A DNA stretch of 47,654 bases from Nitrospirota bacterium (GCA_016207905.1 JACQZC010000028.1:1-47654), one strand, 5' to 3'; counted from the first letter of the stretch, positions 7,826 to 16,887 are shown. The notes: generated by a model from the sequence alone, not told the origin. Made by a program: numbers and translations.

Positions 7826-10447
7826 TTACACACCACAGCATTTCTTGTATTTTTTCCCGCTTCCGCATGGACACGGCTCGTTTCTGCCTGTTTTTTTACC
7901 TCTTACTACTGGCTCTACACTACCCATATCTTCGCCCTTATTATAGCTTAATCTATGTTTATTTGCAGTCTTTTTTAAATCTGCCTGTACGCTGACCTGA
8001 ATCTTAAACAGCCTACTTAGGGCTTCCACAGAGAGTCTCTCTGTCATGTCGGCAAACATGGAGAATGCCTCTTTTTTGTACTCTGTAAGCGGGTCCCTCT
8101 GTCCATATCCCCTCAGTCCAATGCCCTCTTTTAGATGGTCCATTGCAAGAAGGTGGTCTTTCCACTGAGAGTCAACTATCTGAAGCAGGAGCACCTTTTC
8201 GAGGTGCCGCATCATCTCAGAGCCTACCTCTTTTTCCTTGTTCTCGTAGGCAGTCTTTACTTCATTAATAAGGAACTCCCTTAAAGGCTCGGTTTCTTTA
8301 GTCAGGCTCTCAAAAGGCACTGATATGGAGAATATGCCGTATAAGGCATCCTTGAGTCCGTTAATGTTCCATTGCTCTATGTGTTTTCCTTCGGGGCAGT
8401 AAATAAATAGGAGTTCATCTATAGCATCCTCTGCCATCTCGAAAAGCCTTTCCCTAAGGTTTTCTCCTCCCTGAAGGATTTCACGCCTGAATGCATATAT
8501 CTCTGTTCTTTGTTTGTTCATCACATCGTCGTATTCAATGAGATGCTTTCTTATATCAAAGTTATGTGCCTCGACCTTTTTCTGAGCATTCTCCACTGCC
8601 TTAGAAACCATCCTGTTTTCAATGGGTATGTCTTCTTCCATACCGAGCCTGTCCATCAGTCCCTTAATCCTGTCAGAGCCGAATATTCTCATGAGGTCAT
8701 CTTCGAGGGATAGGTAAAACCTCGATGAGCCCGGATCCCCTTGTCTTCCTGAGCGCCCACGAAGCTGATTATCTATTCTTCTTGCCTCATGTCTTTCTGT
8801 GCCCAATATATGAAGTCCGCCTGCACTTATGACCCTTTCCCTGTCTTTTAAGCATATCTCTTTTGCACGCTCGGATGCCTGTTTTTGCTCCTCTAAAGGC
8901 TCTTTTTCGTCTGCAAGGAGTTCCTTTGTCAATCCTGCTGGATTGCCTCCGAGGATTATATCCGTGCCTCTGCCTGCCATGTTTGTGGCTATCGTAACTG
9001 CTTCACTTTTTCCTGCCTGTGCAATAATCTCTGCCTCTTTTTCATGGTATTTTGCATTGAGCACAGAGTGGGGGATGCCGATTTTTTTAAGCATCCTGCT
9101 TAGAACCTCTGATTTCTCGATAGATATAGTGCCAACCAAGACAGGCTGTCCTTTCTTATGCCTGCCTTGTATTTCATTTACGATGGCAGAGAACTTATTT
9201 TTTTCGGTTTTATAAATAAAATCCGATGCATCCGTTCTTATCATAGGCATATGGGTCGGAACGACTATGACATCGAGGTTATATATCTTGGCAAACTCCT
9301 CTGCCTCTGTGTCAGCAGTGCCTGTCATGCCTGAAAGCTTTCTATACATCCTGAAGTAATTCTGAAATGTTATTGTAGCGAGTGTCTGGTTTTCGGACTC
9401 TATCTTTACAGCCTCTTTTGCCTCTATTGCCTGATGAAGGCCATCCGACCATCTTCTGCCAGGCATAAGCCTTCCTGTGAATTCGTCCACTATTAGGACC
9501 TCTCCGTCTTTCAGGACATAGTCCACATCCCTCTTGAAAAGGTTATGAGCCTTTAGTGCCTGAAGCACATGATGAACAAGCTCTATATTCGATGGGTCAT
9601 AGAGGTTTCCTGCACCAAGCAGTTGTTCAGTCTTTATATTGCCTTCCTCTGTGAGTATTGCTGTTTTTGCCTTTTCATCTATTGTGTAATCCGTGCCTTT
9701 TATGAGTTTAGGCACAATCTGATTTATCCTATAGTACTTACCAGTGGATTCCTCGGAAGGCCCTGATATGATAAGTGGGGTTCTTGCCTCATCGATGAGT
9801 ATGCTGTCAACCTCATCCACGATTGCATAGTTAAGCTCTCTTTGGACATAGTGGGAGATATCGTACTTCATGTTGTCCCTGAGGTAGTCAAAGCCAAACT
9901 CGTTGTTTGTGCCGTATGTTATATCCGAGTTATAAGACATCTGTCTTTGCTCATCGGTCATGCCATGGACAATAACGCCTACACTCATACCGAGGAAGTT
10001 ATAGATTGGTCCCATCCAATGTGCATCCCTTCTTGCAAGGTAATCGTTCACTGTGACTACATGGACACCCTTGCCTTCAAGGGCATTGAGGTAAACAGGC
10101 AGGGTGGCAACGAGGGTTTTTCCTTCGCCTGTTTTCATCTCTGAGATCTTACCTTCGTGAAGCACGATTCCACCTAAGAGCTGGGCATCAAAATGCCTCA
10201 TCTCAAGTGTTCTCTTTGAGACCTCCCTTACAACGGCAAATGCCTCTGGCAAGATGTCATCGAGGCTTTCTCCTCCTCCTTCATCGAGCCTTTTTCTAAA
10301 CTCATCTGTCTTAGCCCTAAGCTCTGCATCGGAAAGAGAGGCTATCTTTGGCTCAAGAGAGGTTATCTCTTCTACAAGAGGCCAGAGCCTCTTAATCTCC
10401 CTTTCGTTTTTTGTGCCAAAGATCTTTCTTAAAAGTATTTGAACCAT
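7826..10447 (-). CDS. secA: Protein translocase ATPase SecA
   Basis: 873 residues, normal length. N-terminal helicase core with Walker [12 protein letters not shown] (~103-113), [10 protein letters not shown] and the DEAD-like box [16 protein letters not shown]. The preprotein-binding insertion is followed by the second ATPase half with [10 protein letters not shown] and [10 protein letters not shown], the helical scaffold, and a C-terminal zinc motif C-P-C-G-S-G-x8-C-C. SecA drives Sec-dependent export at the inner membrane through SecYEG. Start ATG at 10447. It heads a minus-strand run with the cyclase and mglA at zero or one base spacing. The gene-free stretch upstream (10448-10613) holds two hairpin repeats. 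Confidence 0.98.
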   Translation of the reverse strand: MVQILLRKIFGTKNEREIKRLWPLVEEITSLEPKIASLSDAELRAKTDEFRKRLDEGGGESLDDILPEAFAVVREVSKRTLEMRHFDAQLLGGIVLHEGKISEMKTGEGKTLVATLPVYLNALEGKGVHVVTVNDYLARRDAHWMGPIYNFLGMSVGVIVHGMTDEQRQMSYNSDITYGTNNEFGFDYLRDNMKYDISHYVQRELNYAIVDEVDSILIDEARTPLIISGPSEESTGKYYRINQIVPKLIKGTDYTIDEKAKTAILTEEGNIKTEQLLGAGNLYDPSNIELVHHVLQALKAHNLFKRDVDYVLKDGEVLIVDEFTGRLMPGRRWSDGLHQAIEAKEAVKIESENQTLATITFQNYFRMYRKLSGMTGTADTEAEEFAKIYNLDVIVVPTHMPMIRTDASDFIYKTEKNKFSAIVNEIQGRHKKGQPVLVGTISIEKSEVLSRMLKKIGIPHSVLNAKYHEKEAEIIAQAGKSEAVTIATNMAGRGTDIILGGNPAGLTKELLADEKEPLEEQKQASERAKEICLKDRERVISAGGLHILGTERHEARRIDNQLRGRSGRQGDPGSSRFYLSLEDDLMRIFGSDRIKGLMDRLGMEEDIPIENRMVSKAVENAQKKVEAHNFDIRKHLIEYDDVMNKQRTEIYAFRREILQGGENLRERLFEMAEDAIDELLFIYCPEGKHIEQWNINGLKDALYGIFSISVPFESLTKETEPLREFLINEVKTAYENKEKEVGSEMMRHLEKVLLLQIVDSQWKDHLLAMDHLKEGIGLRGYGQRDPLTEYKKEAFSMFADMTERLSVEALSRLFKIQVSVQADLKKTANKHRLSYNKGEDMGSVEPVVRGKKTGRNEPCPCGSGKKYKKCCGV

Positions 10448-10528
10448 ATATCTTATAATAAATTACCTATGAGATTATTGCAATGGAGCGAATTGCCTCA
10501 TCAAAAATCTTGACGAAAAGGGATACTC

Positions 10529-10586
10529 AGGTATTGGGGCTTTGCCCTAAACCCTACTTCTTTTCTTAAATGCATAAGAAAAGAAG
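10529..10586. repeat. Repeat block: type B hairpin plus 12-bp AT-rich perfect hairpin
   Basis: 10529-10556 resembles the 1098-1127 repeat (GGGGC, TTT, GCCC core). Directly after it is a perfect 12-bp inverted repeat, CTTCTTTTCTTA (10557-10568) and TAAGAAAAGAAG (10575-10586), around a 6-base loop AATGCA. It lies between secA and the DUF2283 gene, which are both on the minus strand. It could be transcribed as a strong stem, but it is not followed by a U-run on either strand. Confidence 0.6.
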
Positions 10587-10613
10587 CAACTGAGATTTAA
10601 CAAAAGGGCTTCC

Positions 10614-10838
10614 TTAAGCAGTTACTGGCTTTTCTACCATTACTTTTTCAAATGCCTGAATAATAAGCTGTTTGGTGTCTGCTTTTTCTGAAGCTGAAAG
10701 AACTTCAATTCCAACAACATTGCCGTCTTTATCATAGTCCATGATTATATCTTCGGTTATCTCATCAGTATTAGCGATATCGGTTTCTTTTAGCCTGATA
10801 TAAATCGCATCTGCTTCATGGGAATAATGTATTCTCAT
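10614..10838 (-). CDS. DUF2283 family protein
   Basis: 74 residues. The pattern MRIHYSHEADAIYIRL, then an acidic stretch, then DYDKDGNVVGIEVLSAS is typical of DUF2283, small beta-rich proteins of unknown function. It starts on the last base of the DUF4258 gene upstream (shared position 10838), so the two are translated as a pair. Such pairs are commonly found in accessory regions and have been suggested to be toxin-antitoxin-like; nothing in this sequence proves that. If it is one, this would be the second, antitoxin-like member. Confidence 0.8.
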   Translation of the reverse strand: MRIHYSHEADAIYIRLKETDIANTDEITEDIIMDYDKDGNVVGIEVLSASEKADTKQLIIQAFEKVMVEKPVTA

Positions 10839-11071
10839 TAGTCTCCTCCTATATATTTCTTAACCTTGTCGGTTAAGTATACCGTGATAAGGCTTTCACC
10901 CTCTGTTACTACTCTAATAAGCTTATCACCCATTATCTTTTGATATATTTTACGGTTTTTCTTTCCAGTTACCACCTTATCAGGATTGTTAATAGCTTTT
11001 TCAACTAACTCTTTTGAAATTTTTCTCTCAATCAGTTGTATTTCTATATGGTCTGTCCACCTCCATTCCAT
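10838..11071 (-). CDS. DUF4258 family protein
   Basis: 77 residues. WTDHIEIQLIERKIS, then a segment with IYQKIMGDKLIRVVTE and ITVYLTDKVKKYIG, matches DUF4258, a compact fold with a His near the N-terminus and a C-terminal 'vvTvY' strand. The fold is related to small RNase-like toxins, but catalytic function here is inference only. It overlaps the DUF2283 gene downstream by one base. The 134 bases upstream (11072-11205) contain no gene I can support. Confidence 0.78.
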   Translation of the reverse strand: MEWRWTDHIEIQLIERKISKELVEKAINNPDKVVTGKKNRKIYQKIMGDKLIRVVTEGESLITVYLTDKVKKYIGGD

Positions 11072-11205
11072 AATAAATTATAGCATATTGATGTGTATAG
11101 ATTTTCTTTTCATGTCAGGAAAGATGTGGGAAGGTTTTCTATGTTCTTTTTAGGGGTAATGCCATTATCTTTAAGGAATTGCAATGGTTTGCATGGTCTT
11201 ATATA

Positions 11206-12414
11206 TCACCAGTCAATTCCCTGTGACCTTAAAAACTCCTGAGCAGGCTCATAACCTAATCTTGCGGCTATTTTATAGTCATTAATAGCTCTCTGATAAT
11301 CGCCTAAAAGACTATAAGCAAGCCCCCGATTGTAATAAGCCTTGGCATATTCAGGGTTTAACTCAATTGCCTTGTTAAAGTCCTTTATTGCCTCTTGATA
11401 ATTGCCTACAAGACTATACGCAGAGCCCCGCATGGTATAAGCTACCGCATCTTCAGGGTTTAGCTCAATTGCCTTGGTATAGTCATTAATTGCCTTGTTA
11501 TAGTCATTGATAGCCCTCTGAGAATCGCCTAATTTAGCATAAACAAGCCCCCGACTGTAATAAGCTACCGCATCTTCAGGGTTTAGCTCAATTACCTTGT
11601 TATAGTCTTTTATTGCCTCTTGATAATTGCCTAATTTTCCATAAGCAAGCCCCCGATTGTAATAAGCAGAAGCATAATCGGGCTTTATTTTTATTGCCTG
11701 CTTATATGCCTCAATAGCTTCTTTATACATGCCTGATTCGGTATAAACAACACCAAGATTAGTATATGCAACGCCTAGATTAAGACAAGCATATGCATCA
11801 GCAGGCTTTAACCGAATTGCTTGTTTGTATGCATTTATTGCATCTTTATTCATACCTAATCCATGCAAGACAACACCAAGATTAAAATGAGCATCAGCAA
11901 AATCAGGCTTTATCTGGATAGCCTGCATGAGTGCCTCTGTTTTTTCTTCATCCATACCTAACTGACCATATGCATTACCAAGATTAAAATAAGCTTCTTC
12001 ATCATCAGGTTTAAACTGAATGGCCTGTTTATATGCTTCTATGGCTTCTTTATATCTTCCTAACTCGGCGTAAGCGAGACCAAGAAAAACATAGCCCACT
12101 TCGGAGGTAGGGGCAATTTTTACCATTTGGTTGAATACCTTAACTGCTTCTCTATGCATGCCGTATTTACTGTATGCAACGCCAAGATTAAGATGAGCAT
12201 CAGCACTATCTGGATTTTTCTCAACCTCAGCCTCAGCCTTCTCAAGCTCATCTATAGGCTCAAGGCTTGAAGTCGTGGGTTCTGGCATTGATATTTCAGG
12301 AACAGGTTTTGTTTCATTTAATCCTCTGGCAATTAATCCCTTCTTTTTCTGAGGGTCAAACTTTACAAGGGAATCGGTTTTTTTAATTAATGGGTTTTTA
12401 TTTTCTTTTTCCAT
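11206..12414 (-). CDS. Tetratricopeptide repeat protein (nine TPR units)
   Basis: 402 residues. An ~80-residue charged N-terminal segment without a signal peptide is followed by about nine TPR units (pattern AxAxxNLGxAYxxxGxxxEAIxxYxxAIxLxPxx) and a short tail ending RSQGIDW. Two units carry insertions: one has a 7-residue repeat of the 'YTNLGVVYTESG' type, and another repeats the AIND-Y-K-A helix, suggesting internal slippage. TPR stacks bind peptides or assemble complexes, probably in the cytosol here. It shares one base with the J-domain gene upstream, so the two are co-translated. A chaperone-adaptor role is plausible given that neighbour but unproven. Confidence 0.9.
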   Translation of the reverse strand: MEKENKNPLIKKTDSLVKFDPQKKKGLIARGLNETKPVPEISMPEPTTSSLEPIDELEKAEAEVEKNPDSADAHLNLGVAYSKYGMHREAVKVFNQMVKIAPTSEVGYVFLGLAYAELGRYKEAIEAYKQAIQFKPDDEEAYFNLGNAYGQLGMDEEKTEALMQAIQIKPDFADAHFNLGVVLHGLGMNKDAINAYKQAIRLKPADAYACLNLGVAYTNLGVVYTESGMYKEAIEAYKQAIKIKPDYASAYYNRGLAYGKLGNYQEAIKDYNKVIELNPEDAVAYYSRGLVYAKLGDSQRAINDYNKAINDYTKAIELNPEDAVAYTMRGSAYSLVGNYQEAIKDFNKAIELNPEYAKAYYNRGLAYSLLGDYQRAINDYKIAARLGYEPAQEFLRSQGIDW

Positions 12415-13769
12415 TAAGCCAAATCCTTTGCAAGATTTTTGAATTCCTGTTTTACTTTCCTGAGGTCTTCTTCCTTTTGCTTTATTTCAGCCATTAACTT
12501 ATCTTCCATTTCTTTTAATAAGTCTCTGTCCTGTGCGGAAGCCTCATCCGCTCTTTGTTTAAACTTATAAGTATCACTTCCCTTTATTGATAAAAGCTCT
12601 TCCTCAAGTCTTGAGATAATCTCATCAAGCTTTTCACTTTCATTTTGCAATCTTTGGAATTCTTCTTCTAAGGTCTCTCTGAAAAATGTTCTTTCAGGAG
12701 CTTTTAATCTCATGGCTAATTCTTCCATCTTCTCTAAGTCTTTATCATTATAAGCCTGATTTATCTCTGCCATTATTTTATGGAATCTCTCTTTTTCTTC
12801 TGGAGTTTGTGCCATGTCAGGATGATATTTTTTAGCAAGCTCTCTGTATAAAGATTTTAGCCTTTTTTCAGACTCTTCATCCAGTTCTGGCTTTTCTTTG
12901 ACAGCCTCGTATTCTTCTGTATACCGCTCTGCCTCTTCTTTTTCCTCTCTGATTTGCTCATAGTCACTTCTGAAATGCTCTTTTATCGTCTTTTCCAAAT
13001 CAACAAGATTTTTAACTTTCCCTGTTTTCAGTAGCTCAATCCTTTTAAGATACTCCTTTATTGATAGCTCCAACCCATCAAGGTTTACATACAGAATACC
13101 AATTTGACTATGGTATTTTGCCTCAAAGAATGCAAGCTCTCTTTTCAAACTGACAACCTCTTCTGATAGCTCAGATATAATGTCTCTTTTAAAAGTTATT
13201 TCTTCCTTTGTTTCAGCTATTGATGCTTCTGTTGATTCCTCAAGTGCTAATTCTTCAGTTTCAGGTGGGTCTGGCGGGTCAGGGATAGAAGTAAACTCTT
13301 TTTGCAGATCTTCTTTATATTCTGTATCATCAAATACAGTATCATCAGAGACATACGTTCTTCTTTTAAGTTTCTCTGCTTTTTCTGCAGCCATAAAGGC
13401 ACGAAGCATAAGCCATTCAGGACCTAAAAAAAGAATAAAAGCAATAAATACAAATGTAACTGTGCCTAATAAAGATTCGATAAAACTATACTTAATCCAC
13501 CCAGCGATAAAAATAAATACAGCTATAAATGGCCAAAATGCCATGTAAAACCCAATAGTCAAATATAATACAATCGGAATAAGAATAGCTTTTAACCATT
13601 CACCTTGAAACACTAACCATATACCTACAATAAGAGGACCGAGTTGAAGTGCTATGCTCCATAACAAAGCAATTCCTGCATATAAATAGGCTTTAGCATT
13701 ATTTGTTTTATGAAGGAGTTCTCCGGTTGAGTGGAATATAGACCAATGGCGTGTCTTGATGCCTCTCAC
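12414..13769 (-). CDS. Membrane-anchored J-domain protein
   Basis: 451 residues. Three or four hydrophobic segments lie within residues ~25-130, followed by an acidic, Pro-rich linker, a coiled coil (~190-300), a J-domain core with the HPD motif (RELAKKYHPDMA, near residue 314) and ~120 further residues of charged coiled coil. The HPD tripeptide stimulates DnaK ATPase, so the protein should recruit DnaK to the membrane. It is unlike standard DnaJ, lacking a Gly/Phe region and zinc fingers. It is transcribed with the TPR gene, which begins on its last base. Substrates are unknown. Confidence 0.85.
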   Translation of the reverse strand: MRGIKTRHWSIFHSTGELLHKTNNAKAYLYAGIALLWSIALQLGPLIVGIWLVFQGEWLKAILIPIVLYLTIGFYMAFWPFIAVFIFIAGWIKYSFIESLLGTVTFVFIAFILFLGPEWLMLRAFMAAEKAEKLKRRTYVSDDTVFDDTEYKEDLQKEFTSIPDPPDPPETEELALEESTEASIAETKEEITFKRDIISELSEEVVSLKRELAFFEAKYHSQIGILYVNLDGLELSIKEYLKRIELLKTGKVKNLVDLEKTIKEHFRSDYEQIREEKEEAERYTEEYEAVKEKPELDEESEKRLKSLYRELAKKYHPDMAQTPEEKERFHKIMAEINQAYNDKDLEKMEELAMRLKAPERTFFRETLEEEFQRLQNESEKLDEIISRLEEELLSIKGSDTYKFKQRADEASAQDRDLLKEMEDKLMAEIKQKEEDLRKVKQEFKNLAKDLA

Positions 13770-13925
13770 TTTTTAATCACCTTACCACAATTTTTCTTAG
13801 CCTTTTAGTCTTCTCTTCCATTCCACCAAGTCAATAAACCCATAACCCCTTAATCCTAACACAACCCCCCTCTCTCTTTAAAGGGAAAAGGCAGCTGATA
13901 GAGCAGGAAAGCAGAAGTAACTGAG

Positions 13926-13949
13926 ATTCTGGAATAAGTTCAGAATGAC
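13926..13949 (+). repeat. Dispersed hairpin repeat type A, copy 2
   Basis: Stem ATTCTGGA (13926-13933), loop ATAAG, stem TTCAGAAT (13939-13946; one G-T pair), flank GAC. The loop differs from the other copies by one base (ATAAG instead of ACAAG). It lies 17 bases before copy 3. Confidence 0.65.
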
Positions 13950-13963
13950 ATTTTAAAGCGGAT

Positions 13964-14034
13964 GGATTCTGGACAAGCCAGAATGACGGATGTGGAAATG
14001 GAAATAGTGAAGCATTTCAGGTGAAGGATTTCAG
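13964..14034 (+). repeat. Dispersed hairpin repeat type A, copy 3, with extended tail
   Basis: Flank TGG, stem ATTCTGG (13966-13972), loop ACAAG, stem CCAGAAT (13978-13984), flank GAC, then about 47 more bases (GGAAATGG, CATTTCAGGTGAA and so on). The whole 71-base unit aligns without gaps to the reverse complement of 24579-24649, with about 10 differences by hand count; four of these are paired changes within the stem. Confidence 0.75.
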
Positions 14035-14097
14035 GTGAAGGATTTCATCTTGACTGCTTCCAAAAGACAATGCTATAGTGCGACAGGGTAGAGGGGT

Positions 14098-14125
14098 CCC
14101 CGAAAAATCGCAAGATTTTTCGGGG
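14098..14125. repeat. Perfect 12-bp hairpin with GCAA tetraloop
   Basis: CCCCGAAAAATC (14098-14109), loop GCAA, GATTTTTCGGGG (14114-14125). The loop is a GNRA tetraloop if transcribed. No U-run follows on either strand, so it is not a classical terminator. Confidence 0.65.
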
Positions 14126-14270
14126 CAGAGATGAAAAAGGCGGCAATTTGAACAAAATGAAAAAGATTGAACACTCTGACGATAAAAATGAAGATAATTC
14201 AAGCACTTAGGGAATTCAACTTGAACCTATAAAAAAAGGAGATGGCAACGAATGTAATGACAACAAAGGA

Positions 14271-14324
14271 CTGGATTCCCCGAACAAGCATGCCCTCTGA
14301 CTTGTTCAGAGGGTCGGGGAATGA
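14271..14324 (+). repeat. Composite (nested) type A hairpin, copy 4
   Basis: Outer stem ATTCCCCGA (14274-14282) and TCGGGGAAT (14313-14321), with the usual flanks TGG and GAC. Inside are the usual ACAAG and a second stem CCCTCTGA (14292-14299), loop CTTGT, TCAGAGGG (14305-14312). CTTGT is the reverse complement of ACAAG, so the inner hairpin looks like an inverted second element inserted in the loop of the first. Confidence 0.7.
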
Positions 14325-14348
14325 CAAAAGGTGTGAGGCAACGAATGG

Positions 14349-15575
14349 ATGGGTGACATGGGGATTCGGAATAAGAGGCAGATAATAAGCTGGTGTTTTT
14401 ATGACTTTGCAAACTCCAGTTATTCGGCTGTTATCTCAGCAGTGGTATTCCCTGTATTTTATGCAAATTACATTGTTGGCTATGGAGGGGATTTATGGTG
14501 GGGTAGGGCGGTCTCTTTGAGCATGGCGGCTGTTGCACTCAGCTCTCCTTTTATTGGCGGGATTTCGGATTTTGGGGGGATGAGAAAGAGGTTCCTTTTC
14601 ATCTATACACTTATAGCAGTGATTTCGGTTTCAATGTTTTCGGTCATTGAAAAGGGCATGGTAGTCGAGGGGTTTTTGCTCATTGTCATTGCCAACATAG
14701 GCATGGAAGGCGGTGTGGTTTTCTATAACTCCTTTCTTACAGACATAGCTCCTAAGGGGTATCAGGGTAGGGTGTCTTCATGGGGCTATGCAGTTGGCTA
14801 TGCAGGCTCTGTCATTTCCCTTGTCCTTGCCCTCCCACTTCTAAGAAAAGGGCTTTATGCCGAAATCTGGCTCTTGGTGGCTTTATTTTTTTTAGTCTTT
14901 TCAATCCCTACTTTCCTTTATCTTCCTCCTGACAGAAAGCAAGGCAGGCTTATCCCTTCTGCATCAAAGGGCATGAAGTCTTCATGGAGGACATTAAAAA
15001 ACATATGGGAAAACAGGGAATCGAGAAAGTTTCTCATAGCATATCTTATTTACGAAGACGGTGTGAATACGGTTATCGTGTTTTCAAGTATTTTTGCGGC
15101 AAGCACATTTGGTTTTAATGCCGTTGAGCTGATAGGGCTTTATCTTGTCGTTCAGGTAACAGCACTTTTAGGTGCATTCCTTATGGCAAAGCCAATTGAT
15201 TTATGGGGGCCAAAAAAAGTGGTCTCTTTATCGTTAATCCTCTGGAGTGCTGTGGCAGTGTCAGCCTATTTTGCAGACTCAAAACAGGAATTCTATCTTG
15301 TAGCCTCGATTGCAGGCTTAGGGCTTGGAACCGTTCAGGCAAGCTCAAGGGCATTCTTTGCCCAGTTCATTCCTCAGGGACATGAATCAGAGTACTTTGG
15401 CGTTTACTCTATGGTTGGAAAGTCCTCTGCAATTATTGGACCATACTCATTTGGCTATATATCCACTTTTACAGGAAGCCAGAGACTTGCGGCATTATTT
15501 ATCGCAGTGTTTTTCCTTGCAGGATTAATGCTCATCCGTATGGTCAAAGATGGATTGCCTAATGTGGCTAAGTGA
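14349..15575 (+). CDS. MFS transporter, UMF1/Atg22-like
   Basis: 408 residues with about 11-12 hydrophobic segments. The opening ISWCFYDFANSSYSAVI and the later GGISDFGGMRKRFL and ASSRAFFAQFIPQGHESEYFGVY are typical of the UMF1 (Atg22-like) branch of the major facilitator superfamily, inner-membrane permeases that mostly lack an assigned substrate; amino-acid efflux has been proposed for Atg22. The start is ATG 14349 or ATG 14358; only a weak GGATGG precedes the latter. The gene begins 25 bases after the composite hairpin repeat. It is the only plus-strand gene in this part and converges on the receiver-SPOR gene. Substrate unknown. Confidence 0.88.
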   Translation: MGDMGIRNKRQIISWCFYDFANSSYSAVISAVVFPVFYANYIVGYGGDLWWGRAVSLSMAAVALSSPFIGGISDFGGMRKRFLFIYTLIAVISVSMFSVIEKGMVVEGFLLIVIANIGMEGGVVFYNSFLTDIAPKGYQGRVSSWGYAVGYAGSVISLVLALPLLRKGLYAEIWLLVALFFLVFSIPTFLYLPPDRKQGRLIPSASKGMKSSWRTLKNIWENRESRKFLIAYLIYEDGVNTVIVFSSIFAASTFGFNAVELIGLYLVVQVTALLGAFLMAKPIDLWGPKKVVSLSLILWSAVAVSAYFADSKQEFYLVASIAGLGLGTVQASSRAFFAQFIPQGHESEYFGVYSMVGKSSAIIGPYSFGYISTFTGSQRLAALFIAVFFLAGLMLIRMVKDGLPNVAK

Positions 15576-15586
15576 TAAGAGCTTTT

Positions 15587-16859
15587 TTATTCGGTGGCAA
15601 AAAAGACAACGGCTTGAATCTTCTTTGTATCCATTATAGCCTGTGCCTTGCTCAATGCGGATTTTTTGCTATATGATTCAGAAGAAAGTACCCTATAAAT
15701 GGTCTTGCCGTCTTTTGAAGTTCCTTTAGAGACGAATGTCTCCTCAGCCTTTGCCTTTAGGTCCAAGACAAGGGAATGTCTCCTCAGCCTTTGCCTTTAG
15801 GTCCAAGACAAGGGCATTTGCGTTTTTCTCGCTTGAAAACGCACCAAACTGAACATAATAAGCTGGTTTTTTAGGAACTTGCCCTTTAAGTTCTATCTGA
15901 GGTGCCTCTATATCTGCCAGTATAACCTCGGGCTCGATTGTAATATGGGGTTTTTTCAAAGGCTTTGATGCAGTATCAGCAGTACTCAGCACTTCAGCAG
16001 GTCTTCTACCTATGTCAACCTGGGGTTTTCTTTGGAGATACCAATAAACCGCAAAACCTAAAACCGCAACAACGAGCACTGCTATCGCAGGCACTCTGAT
16101 ATTACGACTCTTAGAAGAGACTTTCAGTCTTTTTTTCTTTTTAGTACTCTCCTTTTTTCCCAAGACTGGTTCGGATATAGGCGTGAAGACCTCTGCTGTT
16201 TCCTCGGTCTCGGATGGAAAAAACTCATCAGGCTCTTTAATGGGCTTAACAGGCTCTGTTTTGGGCTTTTGTGGAGGAGTGGGTTTTTCTATAATCAGCT
16301 TTTCTTCCTCAGGCATTGCAGATGGCTCTTTTTCGGTCTCCTCGAACATATCTTTTTTTATGATGGGTTCTTTGACCCTGAAGTCCTCGAAGGCTTCTTC
16401 TTGTGGCTCTTCCACCTGTGGTAAATCCCATGTAGTTGACACTACAGGCTCTTCAGGCTCAAAAGGAGGAACCTCTTTTTCTTCAGGCATGGCTAAAGGA
16501 GCAATAATCGAGTTGACCTTTGAGGCAATATCATCCGAAGTGAAAGGTTTTTTTAGAAAATCGACAATGCCATAAAGACTTTTGTATCTTGGGTCGAATT
16601 TACTTTCCCTTATGGTCAAAAGCACAATTGGAGTATCCTTTAAGGCAGGAATATTACGAATAGACTTGCATATCTCAAGCCCTGTGCCTGGGGTTGCAAG
16701 GTTTAGGAATATCAGCAGGGGAGTGACTTTTTTTGCCATTGTAATCGAGGCATCTCCGCTCGATGCGGAAAACACAAGATAGCCTTCCGGCTCTAAAGTT
16801 TTTGAGATTAGCGATGAAGACGCTGTATCATTGTCTATGACGAGAACCGTTTTTTTCAT
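15587..16859 (-). pseudogene. Receiver-like / transmembrane / SPOR fusion, frameshifted by a 40-bp tandem duplication
   Basis: From ATG 16859 the open frame runs 371 residues to 15744. Residues 1-~118 form a receiver-like domain (VIDNDTA at the start, LKKPF near 102) in which the phosphoacceptor Asp is Asn (LIFLNLATPG). Residues ~120-235 are Glu/Pro-rich, a Lys-rich stop precedes one membrane helix (~256-275), and a SPOR domain begins at ~332 (YYVQFGAFSSEKNA). The SPOR domain breaks off at residue ~362. A 40-bp unit is present twice in tandem (15734-15773 and 15774-15813); removing one copy restores the frame into the rest of the domain (ETFVSKGTSKDGK onward, then YRVLSSESYSKKSAL) and a stop at 15587. 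SPOR domains bind glycan strands stripped by amidases. An amidase gene and a MamK-like actin gene lie directly upstream on the same strand. Confidence 0.85.
15734..15813. repeat. 40-bp perfect tandem duplication
   Basis: Two adjacent identical 40-base units, 15734-15773 and 15774-15813, each beginning GAATGTCTCC and ending CAAGACAAGG. Since 40 is not a multiple of three, the second unit shifts the reading frame of the SPOR gene. Confidence 0.97.
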
Positions 16860-16887
16860 AGCGTTACCATTTTAACATATTTCTTTT

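Larger units (their letters stand above)
13770..14348. other. Repeat-rich gene-free stretch
   Basis: About 580 bases with no coding frame I can support; short frames on either strand have no family pattern and run through the repeats. It contains at least four separate hairpins (13926-13946, 13966-13984, 14098-14125, 14274-14321), a short direct repeat (AGGTGAAGGATTTC, twice, at 14019-14046) and a copy of a longer unit also present at 24579-24649. It lies between divergent genes, so promoters for the J-domain gene and the MFS gene must be at its ends; I see no convincing -35/-10 pair. Confidence 0.6.

Noticed and set aside
13926-14324. Intrinsic terminators between the J-domain and MFS genes
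   Set aside because: The neighbouring genes diverge, so no transcript should end here, and the hairpins lack U-runs; they fit a repeat family better.
15734-15813. Start of a CRISPR array
   Set aside because: The two identical units are adjacent without a spacer and lie inside a coding region; no third unit and no cas gene are present.
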